Shown here in pieces: positions 1-5,639 of a stretch of DNA of 7,248 nucleotides (position 1 is its first letter; every line of letters starts with the position of its first letter). The notes beneath the pieces are model-generated. The model worked only from the letters and a program-made list of their open reading frames with translations, was not told the origin of the DNA and searched no databases. The stretch is from Deltaproteobacteria bacterium (GTDB taxonomy: Bacteria > Myxococcota_A > UBA796 > UBA2385). The translations under genes were made by a program, and so were the position numbers. The stretch covers positions 1-7,248 of the forward strand of contig WGAH01000129.1 of the NCBI GenBank assembly GCA_015489145.1, given 5' to 3'.

Positions 1-45
1 CCCCGCCGCCGAGCAGCCCGCGGCCCCCGCCGCCGAGCAGCCCGC
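1..45 (+). repeat. 24-bp direct repeat, two copies
   Basis: A 21-bp identical block occurs at 1-21 and 25-45, a period of 24 bp. It encodes two copies of an eight-residue unit of the form PAAEQPAA in the truncated gene at the left edge. Further copies may lie outside the window. It is followed by a Glu/Ala-rich run up to about 114. Confidence 0.7.
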
Positions 46-658
46 CCCGGCCGGGCAGGAAGAGGAGGCCGCCGCCGAGGAGGCCGAGGAGGCCGCCGCC
101 GAGGAGGCCGCCGAGCCCCAGGAGGTCGTCAACGCCGACCTCCAGGTCACGATTCGCCGCGCGGGCGGCGAGACGGTCTCCGGGCACGTCAAGCGCATCG
201 AGCGCAGCGTGGACTGGTTCGCCGACGAGGGCTGGACCACCGAGCCCGACAAGCTCGTCATCGAGGTCGAGAACAGCACCGGCGAGCGCGACGTCCCCTG
301 GACCGAGGTCAAGTCGGTCACCGTCAAGCCCGGCAAGGTCCCCGCCGACGTGGACTGCTACTACGACAGCGACTGGACCCCGTGGATGTACGACTGCACC
401 CTCAAGACCACGGCCCGGGTCACCCTGAAGGACGGCACCTCCTGGGAGGTCACGAACCGCCACAAGTGGCGCTTCACCTTCGACGACGACAGCAGCGTCG
501 AGTTCTGGCTGTGGAAGCACCCGGCCCGCGAGCAGGACACCGAGTCCGTCGACCTCGACACGGTGAACCCCGAGAACTACGACCTCTACACCAAGCTCCA
601 GCAGCGCCTGCGCGAAGAGGCCGCCCACAGCCTGGTGGTCGGCATCACCGTGCAGTAG
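2..658 (+). CDS. Hypothetical protein, 3' part; acidic Ala-rich stretch plus beta-rich domain
   Basis: I do not recognise this protein. The frame is open from the left edge to the TAG at 656-658, giving 218 visible residues, so the true start lies outside the window. A GTG at 209 is in frame but internal, because recognisable sequence continues upstream of it. Residues 1-43 are low-complexity: two copies of an eight-residue PAAEQPA-type unit, then a Glu/Ala run that is either a flexible linker or a charged helix. From about residue 44 the sequence becomes an ordered domain of alternating hydrophobic and charged strands rich in Trp and Tyr. Cys119 and Cys132 bracket an aromatic turn (CYYDSDWTPWMYDC) and could form a disulfide if the protein is exported, but no signal peptide is visible. 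The domain may be a secreted or periplasmic module, or a cytoplasmic one behind a linker. The last 14 bp overlap the 3' end of the opposing GAF gene. The frame is confident; the function is unknown. Confidence 0.8.
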   Translation, partial: PAAEQPAAPAAEQPAPAGQEEEAAAEEAEEAAAEEAAEPQEVVNADLQVTIRRAGGETVSGHVKRIERSVDWFADEGWTTEPDKLVIEVENSTGERDVPWTEVKSVTVKPGKVPADVDCYYDSDWTPWMYDCTLKTTARVTLKDGTSWEVTNRHKWRFTFDDDSSVEFWLWKHPAREQDTESVDLDTVNPENYDLYTKLQQRLREEAAHSLVVGITVQ

Positions 659-1460
659 CTTCGAGGCGCCCGGCGAGGGCCTCGGTCACGCGCTCGAGCA
701 GGTCGAGGTCCACCCGGCCGAAGCGTCCCCCCGGCGGCGGGTTGATCAGCTCCAGGCAGCCGTGGACCCGCCCGCCCTGGCGGATGGGGGCGCACAGGAT
801 GCTGCGGGTGCGAAAGCCGGTGGCGGCGTCCACCGCCGGGAAGAAGCGGCGGTCCCGGTCGGCGCGGTGGAGGATGAGCGAGACGCCCCGCCCGGCGCAG
901 AAGCCGACGACGCCGGTGTCGCGGGGGAGCCGCATCCCGCGCAGGGCGGCGGCCTTGGGACCGGTGGCGGCGACGAAGCGCAGGCCCCCGTCCGCTTCGA
1001 GGCGCACCGCCGAGGCCGCCTCGCAGGGCACGAGCTGGACGGCCAGCGACAGGGCGGCGGCGAAGGCCTGCTCCACCGAGGCCGACCGCGCGATCACGGA
1101 GGCCGGGTCGACCGCCACCGGCCGGGAGACGCGCATGAGGTCGGTGGCCTCGTCGGTGAACGCGTCGGGCTCGTCGTCTTCGGCGGGTTCCTCCGCCATC
1201 GCCAGGGCCTCCGCCTCGTCCCAGGAAGCCGGCGCCGGGCCGGCCTCGGCGGGCTGCACGATGAACGACCGGCCGGCGCGCGGGTCGCGGGCGATGACGG
1301 TGCCGTTGCGGAGCACCTCGCAGGCCAGGCGCTCCACCGCCGCGTCCAGGCCGAGGGCGTCGAGCCCCAGGCCCAGGGCGACCATCCAGTTGCCGGCCTC
1401 CACCTCGACCGGCTCGTCCCGGTCCTCGCGAGCCCCGGTGTGGATCGTGTAGCGCGCCAC
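645..1460 (-). CDS. GAF domain-containing protein
   Basis: A 271-residue cytoplasmic protein with no membrane segment. Residues 1-70 form a small N-terminal domain with a NWMVALGLGLDALG helix (24-37) and a CEVLRNGTVIARD strand-turn (47-59). Residues 71-110 are an acidic Ala/Glu linker. Residues about 120-268 form a GAF sensor domain, recognised by LPRDTGVVGFCAGRG (178-192), RRFFPAVDAATGFRTRSILC (204-223) and RVHGCLELINPP (231-242). GAF domains bind small ligands such as cyclic nucleotides, or chromophores, or mediate dimerisation; the ligand here cannot be read. No kinase, cyclase, GGDEF or helix-turn-helix output domain is present, so it probably signals through a partner protein. I chose GTG 1460 because GGGAGG sits 6 nt upstream on the minus strand. 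The gene diverges from the flippase-like gene across 115 bp, and its 3' end overlaps the unknown gene to the left. The family is confident; the role is unknown. Confidence 0.88.
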   Translation of the reverse strand: MARYTIHTGAREDRDEPVEVEAGNWMVALGLGLDALGLDAAVERLACEVLRNGTVIARDPRAGRSFIVQPAEAGPAPASWDEAEALAMAEEPAEDDEPDAFTDEATDLMRVSRPVAVDPASVIARSASVEQAFAAALSLAVQLVPCEAASAVRLEADGGLRFVAATGPKAAALRGMRLPRDTGVVGFCAGRGVSLILHRADRDRRFFPAVDAATGFRTRSILCAPIRQGGRVHGCLELINPPPGGRFGRVDLDLLERVTEALAGRLEATAR

Positions 1461-1466
1461 GAGCGG

Positions 1467-1472
1467 CCTCCC
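1467..1472 (-). promoter_or_regulatory. Shine-Dalgarno of the GAF gene
   Basis: GGGAGG on the minus strand lies 6 nt before the GTG at 1460. It fixes that start, since no better-placed in-frame start is visible. Confidence 0.75.
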
Positions 1473-1500
1473 GGTTCAGGCTACCCCGTTCCGGGACCAG

Positions 1501-1516
1501 GGGGATGACCATCCCC
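1501..1516. promoter_or_regulatory. 16-bp palindrome, candidate operator
   Basis: GGGGATG-AC-CATCCCC is a perfect inverted repeat with 7-bp arms and a 2-bp centre, lying between two divergent genes. Its size and symmetry fit a site for a dimeric regulator acting on either or both genes. The factor is unknown, and no second copy is visible in the window. It could also be a chance palindrome in GC-rich DNA. Confidence 0.4.
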
Positions 1517-1533
1517 TGACTCCGCCGCGCTCC

Positions 1534-1569
1534 ACCCCCTTCGTCCTTCGGTCCGCCGGTCGAGGGGGT
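1534..1569 (+). promoter_or_regulatory. Inverted repeat that could mask the operon's ribosome binding site
   Basis: ACCCCCT (1534-1540) is the exact reverse complement of AGGGGGT (1563-1569), with 22 nt between. Allowing one bulged base, the stem extends by two C-G pairs inward. The right arm contains most of the GAGGGGG ribosome binding site of the gene starting at 1576, so in the mRNA this stem would hide it. That requires the transcript to begin upstream of 1534, which is not known. Confidence 0.35.
1562..1568 (+). promoter_or_regulatory. Shine-Dalgarno of the flippase-like gene
   Basis: GAGGGGG ends 7 nt before the GTG at 1576. That spacing favours GTG 1576 over the ATG at 1582, which would be 13 nt away. 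Confidence 0.6.
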
Positions 1570-1575
1570 TAGGCG

Positions 1576-2583
1576 GTGCCGATGGCAGGCAACCTCGTCC
1601 ACCGCTTTCGCCGCTGGGTCATCGGGGCCATCGCCCTCGGCGCGCTGCTCTACCTCGCGGGCAGCGTGTGGGCCGGGCTGGCCCGGGTGCAGGACGCGCT
1701 GGCGACCTTCCGCTGGTCGCTGGCCGTCCCGGTCCTGGCGCTCACCCTCGTCAACTACGGGCTTCGCTTCGTCAAGTGGCACTACCTGCTCCGCCGCCTG
1801 GGCGTTCCCATGCCGCTTCGCGACGACGCCTGGAACTTCGCGAGCGGGCTGGCGATGGTGATCTCGCCGGGCAAGGCCGGGGAGCTGCTCAAGCCCTGGG
1901 TCGTGCGCGAGCGCACGGGCACCCCGATGGCGCGCACCGTGCCGGCGCTGTTCGCCGAGCGGCTCACCGACGGCATCGCCATGCTGCTCCTCGCCGGGCT
2001 GGGCGTCACCACCTTCGCCGCCGACAAGGTTCACTACCTCACGATTCCCGGCGCGCTGGTGGCCCTGGGCCTGGCGGTGCTGTCGAGCAAGCGCCTGAGC
2101 CTGTTCGCCCTCGACCTGGTGGGCCGGCTGCCGGGCCTGCGCCGGGTCGCCCACAAGTTCGAGGAGCTGCTCGAGAGCGCCCGCACCTGCCTCGCGCCGG
2201 CGCCCCTCGCCCTCACCCTGGCGCTCAGCCTCGTCGCCTGGGGCGCCGAGTGCCTCGGCTTCCTGCTGGTGCTCCGGGGGCTGGACGTGCCCGCCACCCT
2301 CGAGGTGGCCGTGTTCATCTACGCCTTCGCCACCGTGGCCGGCGGGGCCATGCCCGGCGGCCTCGGCGTGGCCGACGGCGCCCTGGCCGGCGGCGCCGTG
2401 GCGCTCATCGCCGGCATCACCGAGGGCCAGGCCGTGGCCGCGGCGCTCCTCGTGCGCGTGGCCACCCTCTGGTTCGGCGTGGGCCTCGGCGCCCTGGCCC
2501 TGTTCCGCGTCTCCTCGATGGTCGGGGGCATCGACCTCGACGAGTCCCCCGCTTCCGCCCAGCCCCAACCGAGGTCACCGTGA
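1576..2583 (+). CDS. Flippase-like integral membrane protein (YbhN/AglD; LPG_synthase_TM domain)
   Basis: A 335-residue polytopic inner-membrane protein with about seven or eight hydrophobic segments, near residues 14-34, 48-66, 122-146, 152-170, 208-233, 240-262, 265-282 and 286-310. The family hallmarks are SPGKAGELLKPWVVR (97-111), ERLTDGIAM (128-136) and the glycine-rich MPGGLGVADGAL (259-270). These match the membrane half of lysylphosphatidylglycerol synthase (MprF), seen alone in YbhN and AglD homologues. Stand-alone members lack the tRNA-dependent lysyltransferase domain, as here, and are usually thought to move lipids or lipid-linked precursors across the membrane; the substrate is not known. 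It is the first gene of a plus-strand operon and ends in a GTGA overlap with the methyltransferase gene, implying translational coupling and a shared pathway. GTG 1576 is preferred from ribosome binding site spacing; ATG 1582 would remove only two residues. The family call is strong. Confidence 0.9.
   Translation: MPMAGNLVHRFRRWVIGAIALGALLYLAGSVWAGLARVQDALATFRWSLAVPVLALTLVNYGLRFVKWHYLLRRLGVPMPLRDDAWNFASGLAMVISPGKAGELLKPWVVRERTGTPMARTVPALFAERLTDGIAMLLLAGLGVTTFAADKVHYLTIPGALVALGLAVLSSKRLSLFALDLVGRLPGLRRVAHKFEELLESARTCLAPAPLALTLALSLVAWGAECLGFLLVLRGLDVPATLEVAVFIYAFATVAGGAMPGGLGVADGALAGGAVALIAGITEGQAVAAALLVRVATLWFGVGLGALALFRVSSMVGGIDLDESPASAQPQPRSP
2571..2574 (+). promoter_or_regulatory. Shine-Dalgarno of the methyltransferase gene
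   Basis: GAGG lies inside the end of the upstream gene, 5 nt before the GTG at 2580. It supports that start over the long open frame extending further upstream. Confidence 0.6.
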
Positions 2584-3593
2584 ACGACGAGATCCGCGAC
2601 CGCTACCTGCGCCACGCCCAGGGCGCTTCCACCCTCCACGCCGCCTTCGTCGGCATCGCCAGCGGCCTGGTCGAGGCCTTCGCCACGCTCGGCTCCGCCA
2701 CCGCCGAGGAGGCCGCCGAGACCGCCGGCATCGACGCCGGCTACGCCCGCCGCTGGTGCGAGGTGGGCTACGCCTTCGGCTTCCTCGACCGCGACGGCGA
2801 GGGCTGGCGGCTCACCGAGGAGGGCCGCGCCCTGCACCCGGACGCCCCCGACTCGCTGATGCCCTTCGCCTGGAGCGCGGTGCTCGGCGCCCACATGGCC
2901 GAGCGCGCCGCCAGCCTGGCCCCCAGCGGCGAGCGCCCCGGGTCCGTGGTGCTCACCGAGCGCCCCATCCTCGGCCGCGGCTTCGGCCCCATGCTCGAGC
3001 GGCGCCAGGGGCCGGTCTTCGAGGAGCAGGTGCTCGGCGCGGTGCCGGTCTTCGCCGAAATCGGCGAGCGCGGCGGCCTGGTCGTCGACCTCGGCTGCGG
3101 CAACGGCTGGTACCTGCGCCGGCTGCTGCGCCGCTACCCCCGGCTGCGGGGCCTCGGCGTCGACGGCTTCGAGGCCAGCCTCGCCGACGCCCGCGCCCGC
3201 GCCGAGGCCGAGGGCTTCGGGGAGCGCCTGCGCTTCGCCCGCCGCGACCTCGTCGACTTCCGCCTCGACGAGCCGGCGATCCTCGTCGCGATGAACCGGG
3301 CCCTGCACCACGTCTGGGAGGCGCGCGAGGCCCTGCTCGGCAACCTGCTGCGCGGCCTCGCCCCCGGCGGGGCCCTGGCGATCTGGGAGCCGGCCTGGCC
3401 CGAGGAGGTCGAGGCCCTCCGCCGGCCCGGCATGGCCGGCATCGCGCTCGGCAACCTCGGCGAGCACGTGCAGGGCAACCACTTCCTCACCGAGGCCCAG
3501 GTGCGCGGCGCCCTCGAGGCCCTCGGCGCGCGCGTGACCGTCCACCGCGTGCTCGGCGGCCGGGACATGGTCGTCGTGGCCCGCCCCGGCTGA
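2580..3593 (+). CDS. Class I SAM-dependent methyltransferase with N-terminal winged-helix domain
   Basis: A 337-residue soluble enzyme. Residues 1-90 resemble the winged-helix dimerisation domain of Rv2258c-like and O-methyltransferase-type enzymes: a helical start, a TAEEAAETAGIDAGYARRWC recognition-like helix (41-60), and a wing ending in WRLTEEGRALH (76-86). Residues 91-160 form a helical linker. The Rossmann methyltransferase domain follows: motif I LVVDLGCGNGWYL (167-179) binds SAM, the acidic residue after strand 2 is Asp195 in GLGVDGFEAS, the NRALHHVWE segment (239-247) matches the strand-4 region, and LAPGGALAIWEP (260-271) is the post-motif strand. The methyl acceptor cannot be predicted. 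The frame stays open far upstream, but GTG 2580 overlaps the previous stop as GTGA, has a GAGG 5 nt upstream, and starts the recognisable domain. It is coupled to the flippase-like gene in front and lies 3 nt before the lipocalin-like gene, suggesting one pathway acting on a lipid or small molecule. Confidence 0.9.
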   Translation: MNDEIRDRYLRHAQGASTLHAAFVGIASGLVEAFATLGSATAEEAAETAGIDAGYARRWCEVGYAFGFLDRDGEGWRLTEEGRALHPDAPDSLMPFAWSAVLGAHMAERAASLAPSGERPGSVVLTERPILGRGFGPMLERRQGPVFEEQVLGAVPVFAEIGERGGLVVDLGCGNGWYLRRLLRRYPRLRGLGVDGFEASLADARARAEAEGFGERLRFARRDLVDFRLDEPAILVAMNRALHHVWEAREALLGNLLRGLAPGGALAIWEPAWPEEVEALRRPGMAGIALGNLGEHVQGNHFLTEAQVRGALEALGARVTVHRVLGGRDMVVVARPG

Positions 3594-3596
3594 GCC

Positions 3597-4151
3597 GTGC
3601 CCGCCGCCTGGCTGCTCGCGACCGCCCTGCTCGCCCGCGCCGGGTCGGAGCCCGGCGGGGAGGCGCCCACCGCGCCGGCCCCCGCCTTGACGCCGGCCGC
3701 CGGGTCGGCCGACCGCGCCGCCCTGGCCGGCCGGTGGGTGCTGGACGCCGAGCGCTCCGATCCGCCCGACACCCTGCTGGAGGCCCGGGGCGCCCCCTGG
3801 ATCGTCCGCCAGGCCGCCGCCCTCGGAAACCGGACGATGGACATCCGCGTCGACGGCGAGACCGTGACCGTCGCCGTCTCGGCCGGGCCCCTCTCCCTGT
3901 CCGAGACGCTGGTGGCCGACGGCCGCTTCCGCCCGGTGAAGACCCCCAAGGGCGACACCGCCACCGCGCGGCACGCCTGGGAGGACGGCGCCCTCGTCAG
4001 CACCGTGGGCCTCGCCCTGGCCGACGGGCGCCCGGCCACCGTCCTGACCCGCCGCGAGGCGCGGGGCGACACGCTGGTGGTCGAGACCACGCTTTCCGAC
4101 GAGCACGGCGTCCTCGCCGCCACCCGCGAGGTCTGGCGCCGGGCGGAGTGA
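3597..4151 (+). CDS. Exported lipocalin-like beta-barrel protein, putative
   Basis: A 184-residue protein. Residues 3-16 are hydrophobic (AAWLLATALLARAG) and look like a short signal peptide, although no basic residue precedes them, so export is likely but not certain. There is no cysteine, so it is not a lipoprotein. Residues 17-40 form a Pro/Ala linker. The remainder starts with LAGRWVLDAERSD (43-55), the G-x-W opening of lipocalin-like small barrels, and continues as alternating beta strands to the end. Such barrels usually bind hydrophobic ligands. The start is bounded by the methyltransferase stop in the same frame only 3 nt upstream (TGA-GCC-GTG). No clear Shine-Dalgarno is visible, so translation is probably coupled. 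As third gene of the operon it could carry or sense the product of the membrane protein and the methyltransferase, but this is inference. It converges on the sulfatase-like gene with a 10-bp gap. Confidence 0.7.
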   Translation: MPAAWLLATALLARAGSEPGGEAPTAPAPALTPAAGSADRAALAGRWVLDAERSDPPDTLLEARGAPWIVRQAAALGNRTMDIRVDGETVTVAVSAGPLSLSETLVADGRFRPVKTPKGDTATARHAWEDGALVSTVGLALADGRPATVLTRREARGDTLVVETTLSDEHGVLAATREVWRRAE

Positions 4152-4161
4152 CGGTTTCCGG

Positions 4162-5622
4162 CTACGGCCGCGAGGCCCCGGCGCCCTTCGCGCCCTCGCC
4201 CGCCGGGGCGCCCTCTCCCGCCGGGGCGCCCTCTCCCGCCGGGGCGCCCTCGCCCGTCGGGGCGCCCTCGCCCGCCGGGGCGGCGCCGCCCTCGGGCTCG
4301 ATGTAGCCGAGCGCCTCCAGGGCCTCGCGCTCCTCGGGGGGAAGCGTCTCCCTCGGGGGTTCGGGGAGGTGCATCGCCGCCCGCTCGGCGGCCAGGGCGT
4401 CGACCGCCGCCACCAGCCCGGCCGGCGGCTCCCCCCCCGCCACGGGCCGGCGCTCGGCCGGGTCGGCGAGGCGGTCGTACAGCTCGTAGCGAATGCCCCC
4501 GGCCAGGGAGCGGCGCACCACCGTCCAGCGGGCGTCGCGGGCGGCAAACATCTTCCCCCCCGGGCCCCGCGGGCGGCACGGCAGGTGCAGGTTGGCCTTG
4601 CAGTGGCTGCTCTCGCCGGTCCACACCGGGTGGCGGGCCTCGTCCAGCGGCCTGCCATCGGCGTCGGGGAGCGGGTCCAGGCCCAGGGTGGCGAGGACGG
4701 TGGGCGCCACGTCCACCAGGCTCACCGGCCGGTCGACCCGGGTGCCGGCGCCGCGGTTGTCCGGGTACTTCACGATGAGGGGGACGTGGAGCTGCTCGGC
4801 GTAGGCGGTGGTGCCGTGGTCGAACCACAGGTCGCGCTCGGTGAAGCTCTCGCCGTGGTCGGCGTGGAACACGATGAGCGCCTCGTCGTAGCGGCCCGCG
4901 GCCTTCAAGGCGTCGAGGACGCGCCCCACCTGGCGGTCGGCGAAGCTCACGGCGGCGGCGTAGCGCGCTTCGTAGAAGGCCGGGTCGCTGATGCCGTCGA
5001 TGCGCTGGTAGGCCGGAATGCGCCCGCCCCGACCGGCGTCGCGCTCCCACCGGGGACCCGCCGGCACCATGCCGTCCAGGCCGCGCAGGGGGCCGTGGGG
5101 GTCGAAGAGGTGCAGCCACAGGAAGCGCTCGCCGCGGTGCTCGCCGAGCCAGGCCAGCGCCGCGTCCGTCGTCTCGTCGCCGCGCCGCCGCCGGGACTGC
5201 ACGGGCCGGTCGTAGACGTCGAAGCCCTGGGCGAGCCCCAGCGCCTTGCGAAGGGTGAAGCCCGAGACGAAGGCGCCGGTGTCGTAGCCGGCGTCCGCGA
5301 GGGCCTCGGCGAGGGTGGTGGCCCGGGCCGGAAGCCGGGCGCCGCCGCGAAAGACGTTGAGCACCACGCCGTGCCGGCCCGGCTCCTCGCCGGTCATCAG
5401 CGAGCAGAAGGACGGTCCCGTCACGCTGATCGGCGACCAGGCCTCGGTGTAGACCACCCCGTCGGCCGCCAGCGCGTCGATGGCCGGCGTGGCGGAGGGG
5501 CTGTCGGGGTTGAAGGCGCCGACGTGGTCCACGCGCAGGGTGTCCACGCTGAGCACGATCACGTCGGGATCGCGGCAGGCGGCTCCCGCCAGGAGCCCGG
5601 CCAGCAGCGCGAAGCGGCGCAC
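4162..5622 (-). CDS. Exported sulfatase/alkaline-phosphatase-superfamily hydrolase, non-canonical active site
   Basis: A 486-residue exported enzyme. The N-terminus MRRFALLAGLLAGAAC is a short signal sequence; Cys16 follows a borderline lipobox (GAAC). Superfamily landmarks are VIVLSVDTLRVDHVGAF (21-37, metal ligands Asp27 and Asp32), PISVTGPSFCSLMTG (64-78), WLHLFDPHGP (169-178), VFHADHGESFTE (251-262, Asp255 and His256 as metal ligands), Lys285 in LIVKYP, and SLVDVAPTVLATLGL (301-315). The sulfatase signature C/S-X-P-X-R reads T68-G-P-S-F72, so formylglycine cannot form there. Thr is the nucleophile in the related phosphodiesterases and LtaS-type transferases, so a phosphoester substrate is possible. 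Cys341 and Cys349 may form a disulfide. The tail (447-477) repeats GEGAPA. GTG 5622 has GAGGAG 5 nt upstream; GTG 5643, overlapping the upstream stop as GTGA, would add MIRRGAG and a more basic n-region. It is the second gene of a pair with the metal-binding lipoprotein. Confidence 0.88.
   Translation of the reverse strand: MRRFALLAGLLAGAACRDPDVIVLSVDTLRVDHVGAFNPDSPSATPAIDALAADGVVYTEAWSPISVTGPSFCSLMTGEEPGRHGVVLNVFRGGARLPARATTLAEALADAGYDTGAFVSGFTLRKALGLAQGFDVYDRPVQSRRRRGDETTDAALAWLGEHRGERFLWLHLFDPHGPLRGLDGMVPAGPRWERDAGRGGRIPAYQRIDGISDPAFYEARYAAAVSFADRQVGRVLDALKAAGRYDEALIVFHADHGESFTERDLWFDHGTTAYAEQLHVPLIVKYPDNRGAGTRVDRPVSLVDVAPTVLATLGLDPLPDADGRPLDEARHPVWTGESSHCKANLHLPCRPRGPGGKMFAARDARWTVVRRSLAGGIRYELYDRLADPAERRPVAGGEPPAGLVAAVDALAAERAAMHLPEPPRETLPPEEREALEALGYIEPEGGAAPAGEGAPTGEGAPAGEGAPAGEGAPAGEGAKGAGASRP
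4190..4279 (-). repeat. Five tandem 18-bp repeats encoding GEGAPA units
   Basis: Five consecutive 18-bp units begin at 4190, 4208, 4226, 4244 and 4262 (plus-strand consensus gcgccctcgcccgccggg), differing at one or two positions each. They encode the repeating Gly-Glu-Gly-Ala-Pro-Ala tail of the sulfatase-like protein; the one Thr variant comes from the unit at 4244. Because the unit is a multiple of three, copy number could change without a frameshift. Each unit boundary carries a GGCGCC palindrome. Confidence 0.9.
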
Positions 5623-5627
5623 CCCCG

Positions 5628-5633
5628 CTCCTC
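5628..5633 (-). promoter_or_regulatory. Shine-Dalgarno of the sulfatase-like gene
   Basis: GAGGAG on the minus strand lies 5 nt before GTG 5622. It is the strongest start signal for this gene. The alternative GTG 5643 has only a weak AGAAG upstream but would be coupled to the preceding stop. Confidence 0.7.
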
Positions 5634-5639
5634 GCCGGA

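Larger units (their letters stand above)
1461..1575. promoter_or_regulatory. Divergent intergenic region between the GAF gene and the flippase-like operon
   Basis: These 115 bp separate two divergent start codons, so they should hold promoters for both directions. I see no convincing -35/-10 pair and no sigma-54 box on either strand. What can be seen is a 16-bp palindrome (1501-1516), a 7-bp inverted repeat reaching the downstream ribosome binding site (1534-1569), and a weaker 5-bp inverted repeat (1470-1474 with 1491-1495) next to the GAF gene's ribosome binding site. Confidence 0.55.

Noticed and set aside
1470..1495. Short inverted repeat next to the GAF ribosome binding site
   Set aside because: Arms of only 5 bp (cccgg/ccggg) are expected often by chance in DNA this GC-rich; not claimed as a regulatory hairpin.
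382..1508. Plus-strand open frames antisense to the GAF gene
   Set aside because: Compositionally biased Arg/Ser/Gly products with no recognisable motif. The minus strand has a clear GAF domain with a good ribosome binding site.
586..2568. Minus-strand 660-codon open frame
   Set aside because: It runs across the GAF gene, the divergent gap and the flippase-like gene. Its product is Gly/Arg/Ala/His-rich low complexity with no domain, as expected from a shadow frame in GC-rich DNA.
1668..2579. Upstream extension of the methyltransferase frame
   Set aside because: This part overlaps the flippase-like gene and is Arg/Pro/Gly-rich. The methyltransferase fold begins at GTG 2580, which has its own ribosome binding site and a GTGA overlap.
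2756..4306. Plus-strand 516-codon open frame overlapping the methyltransferase and lipocalin-like genes
   Set aside because: Almost entirely Arg/Pro/Ala/Gly; a frame shadow of the two real genes.
2319..5119. Long minus-strand open frames under the operon and sulfatase gene (2319-4658 and 3134-5119)
   Set aside because: Low-complexity Arg/Pro/Ala/Gly products antisense to, or frame-shifted from, genes with clear domains.
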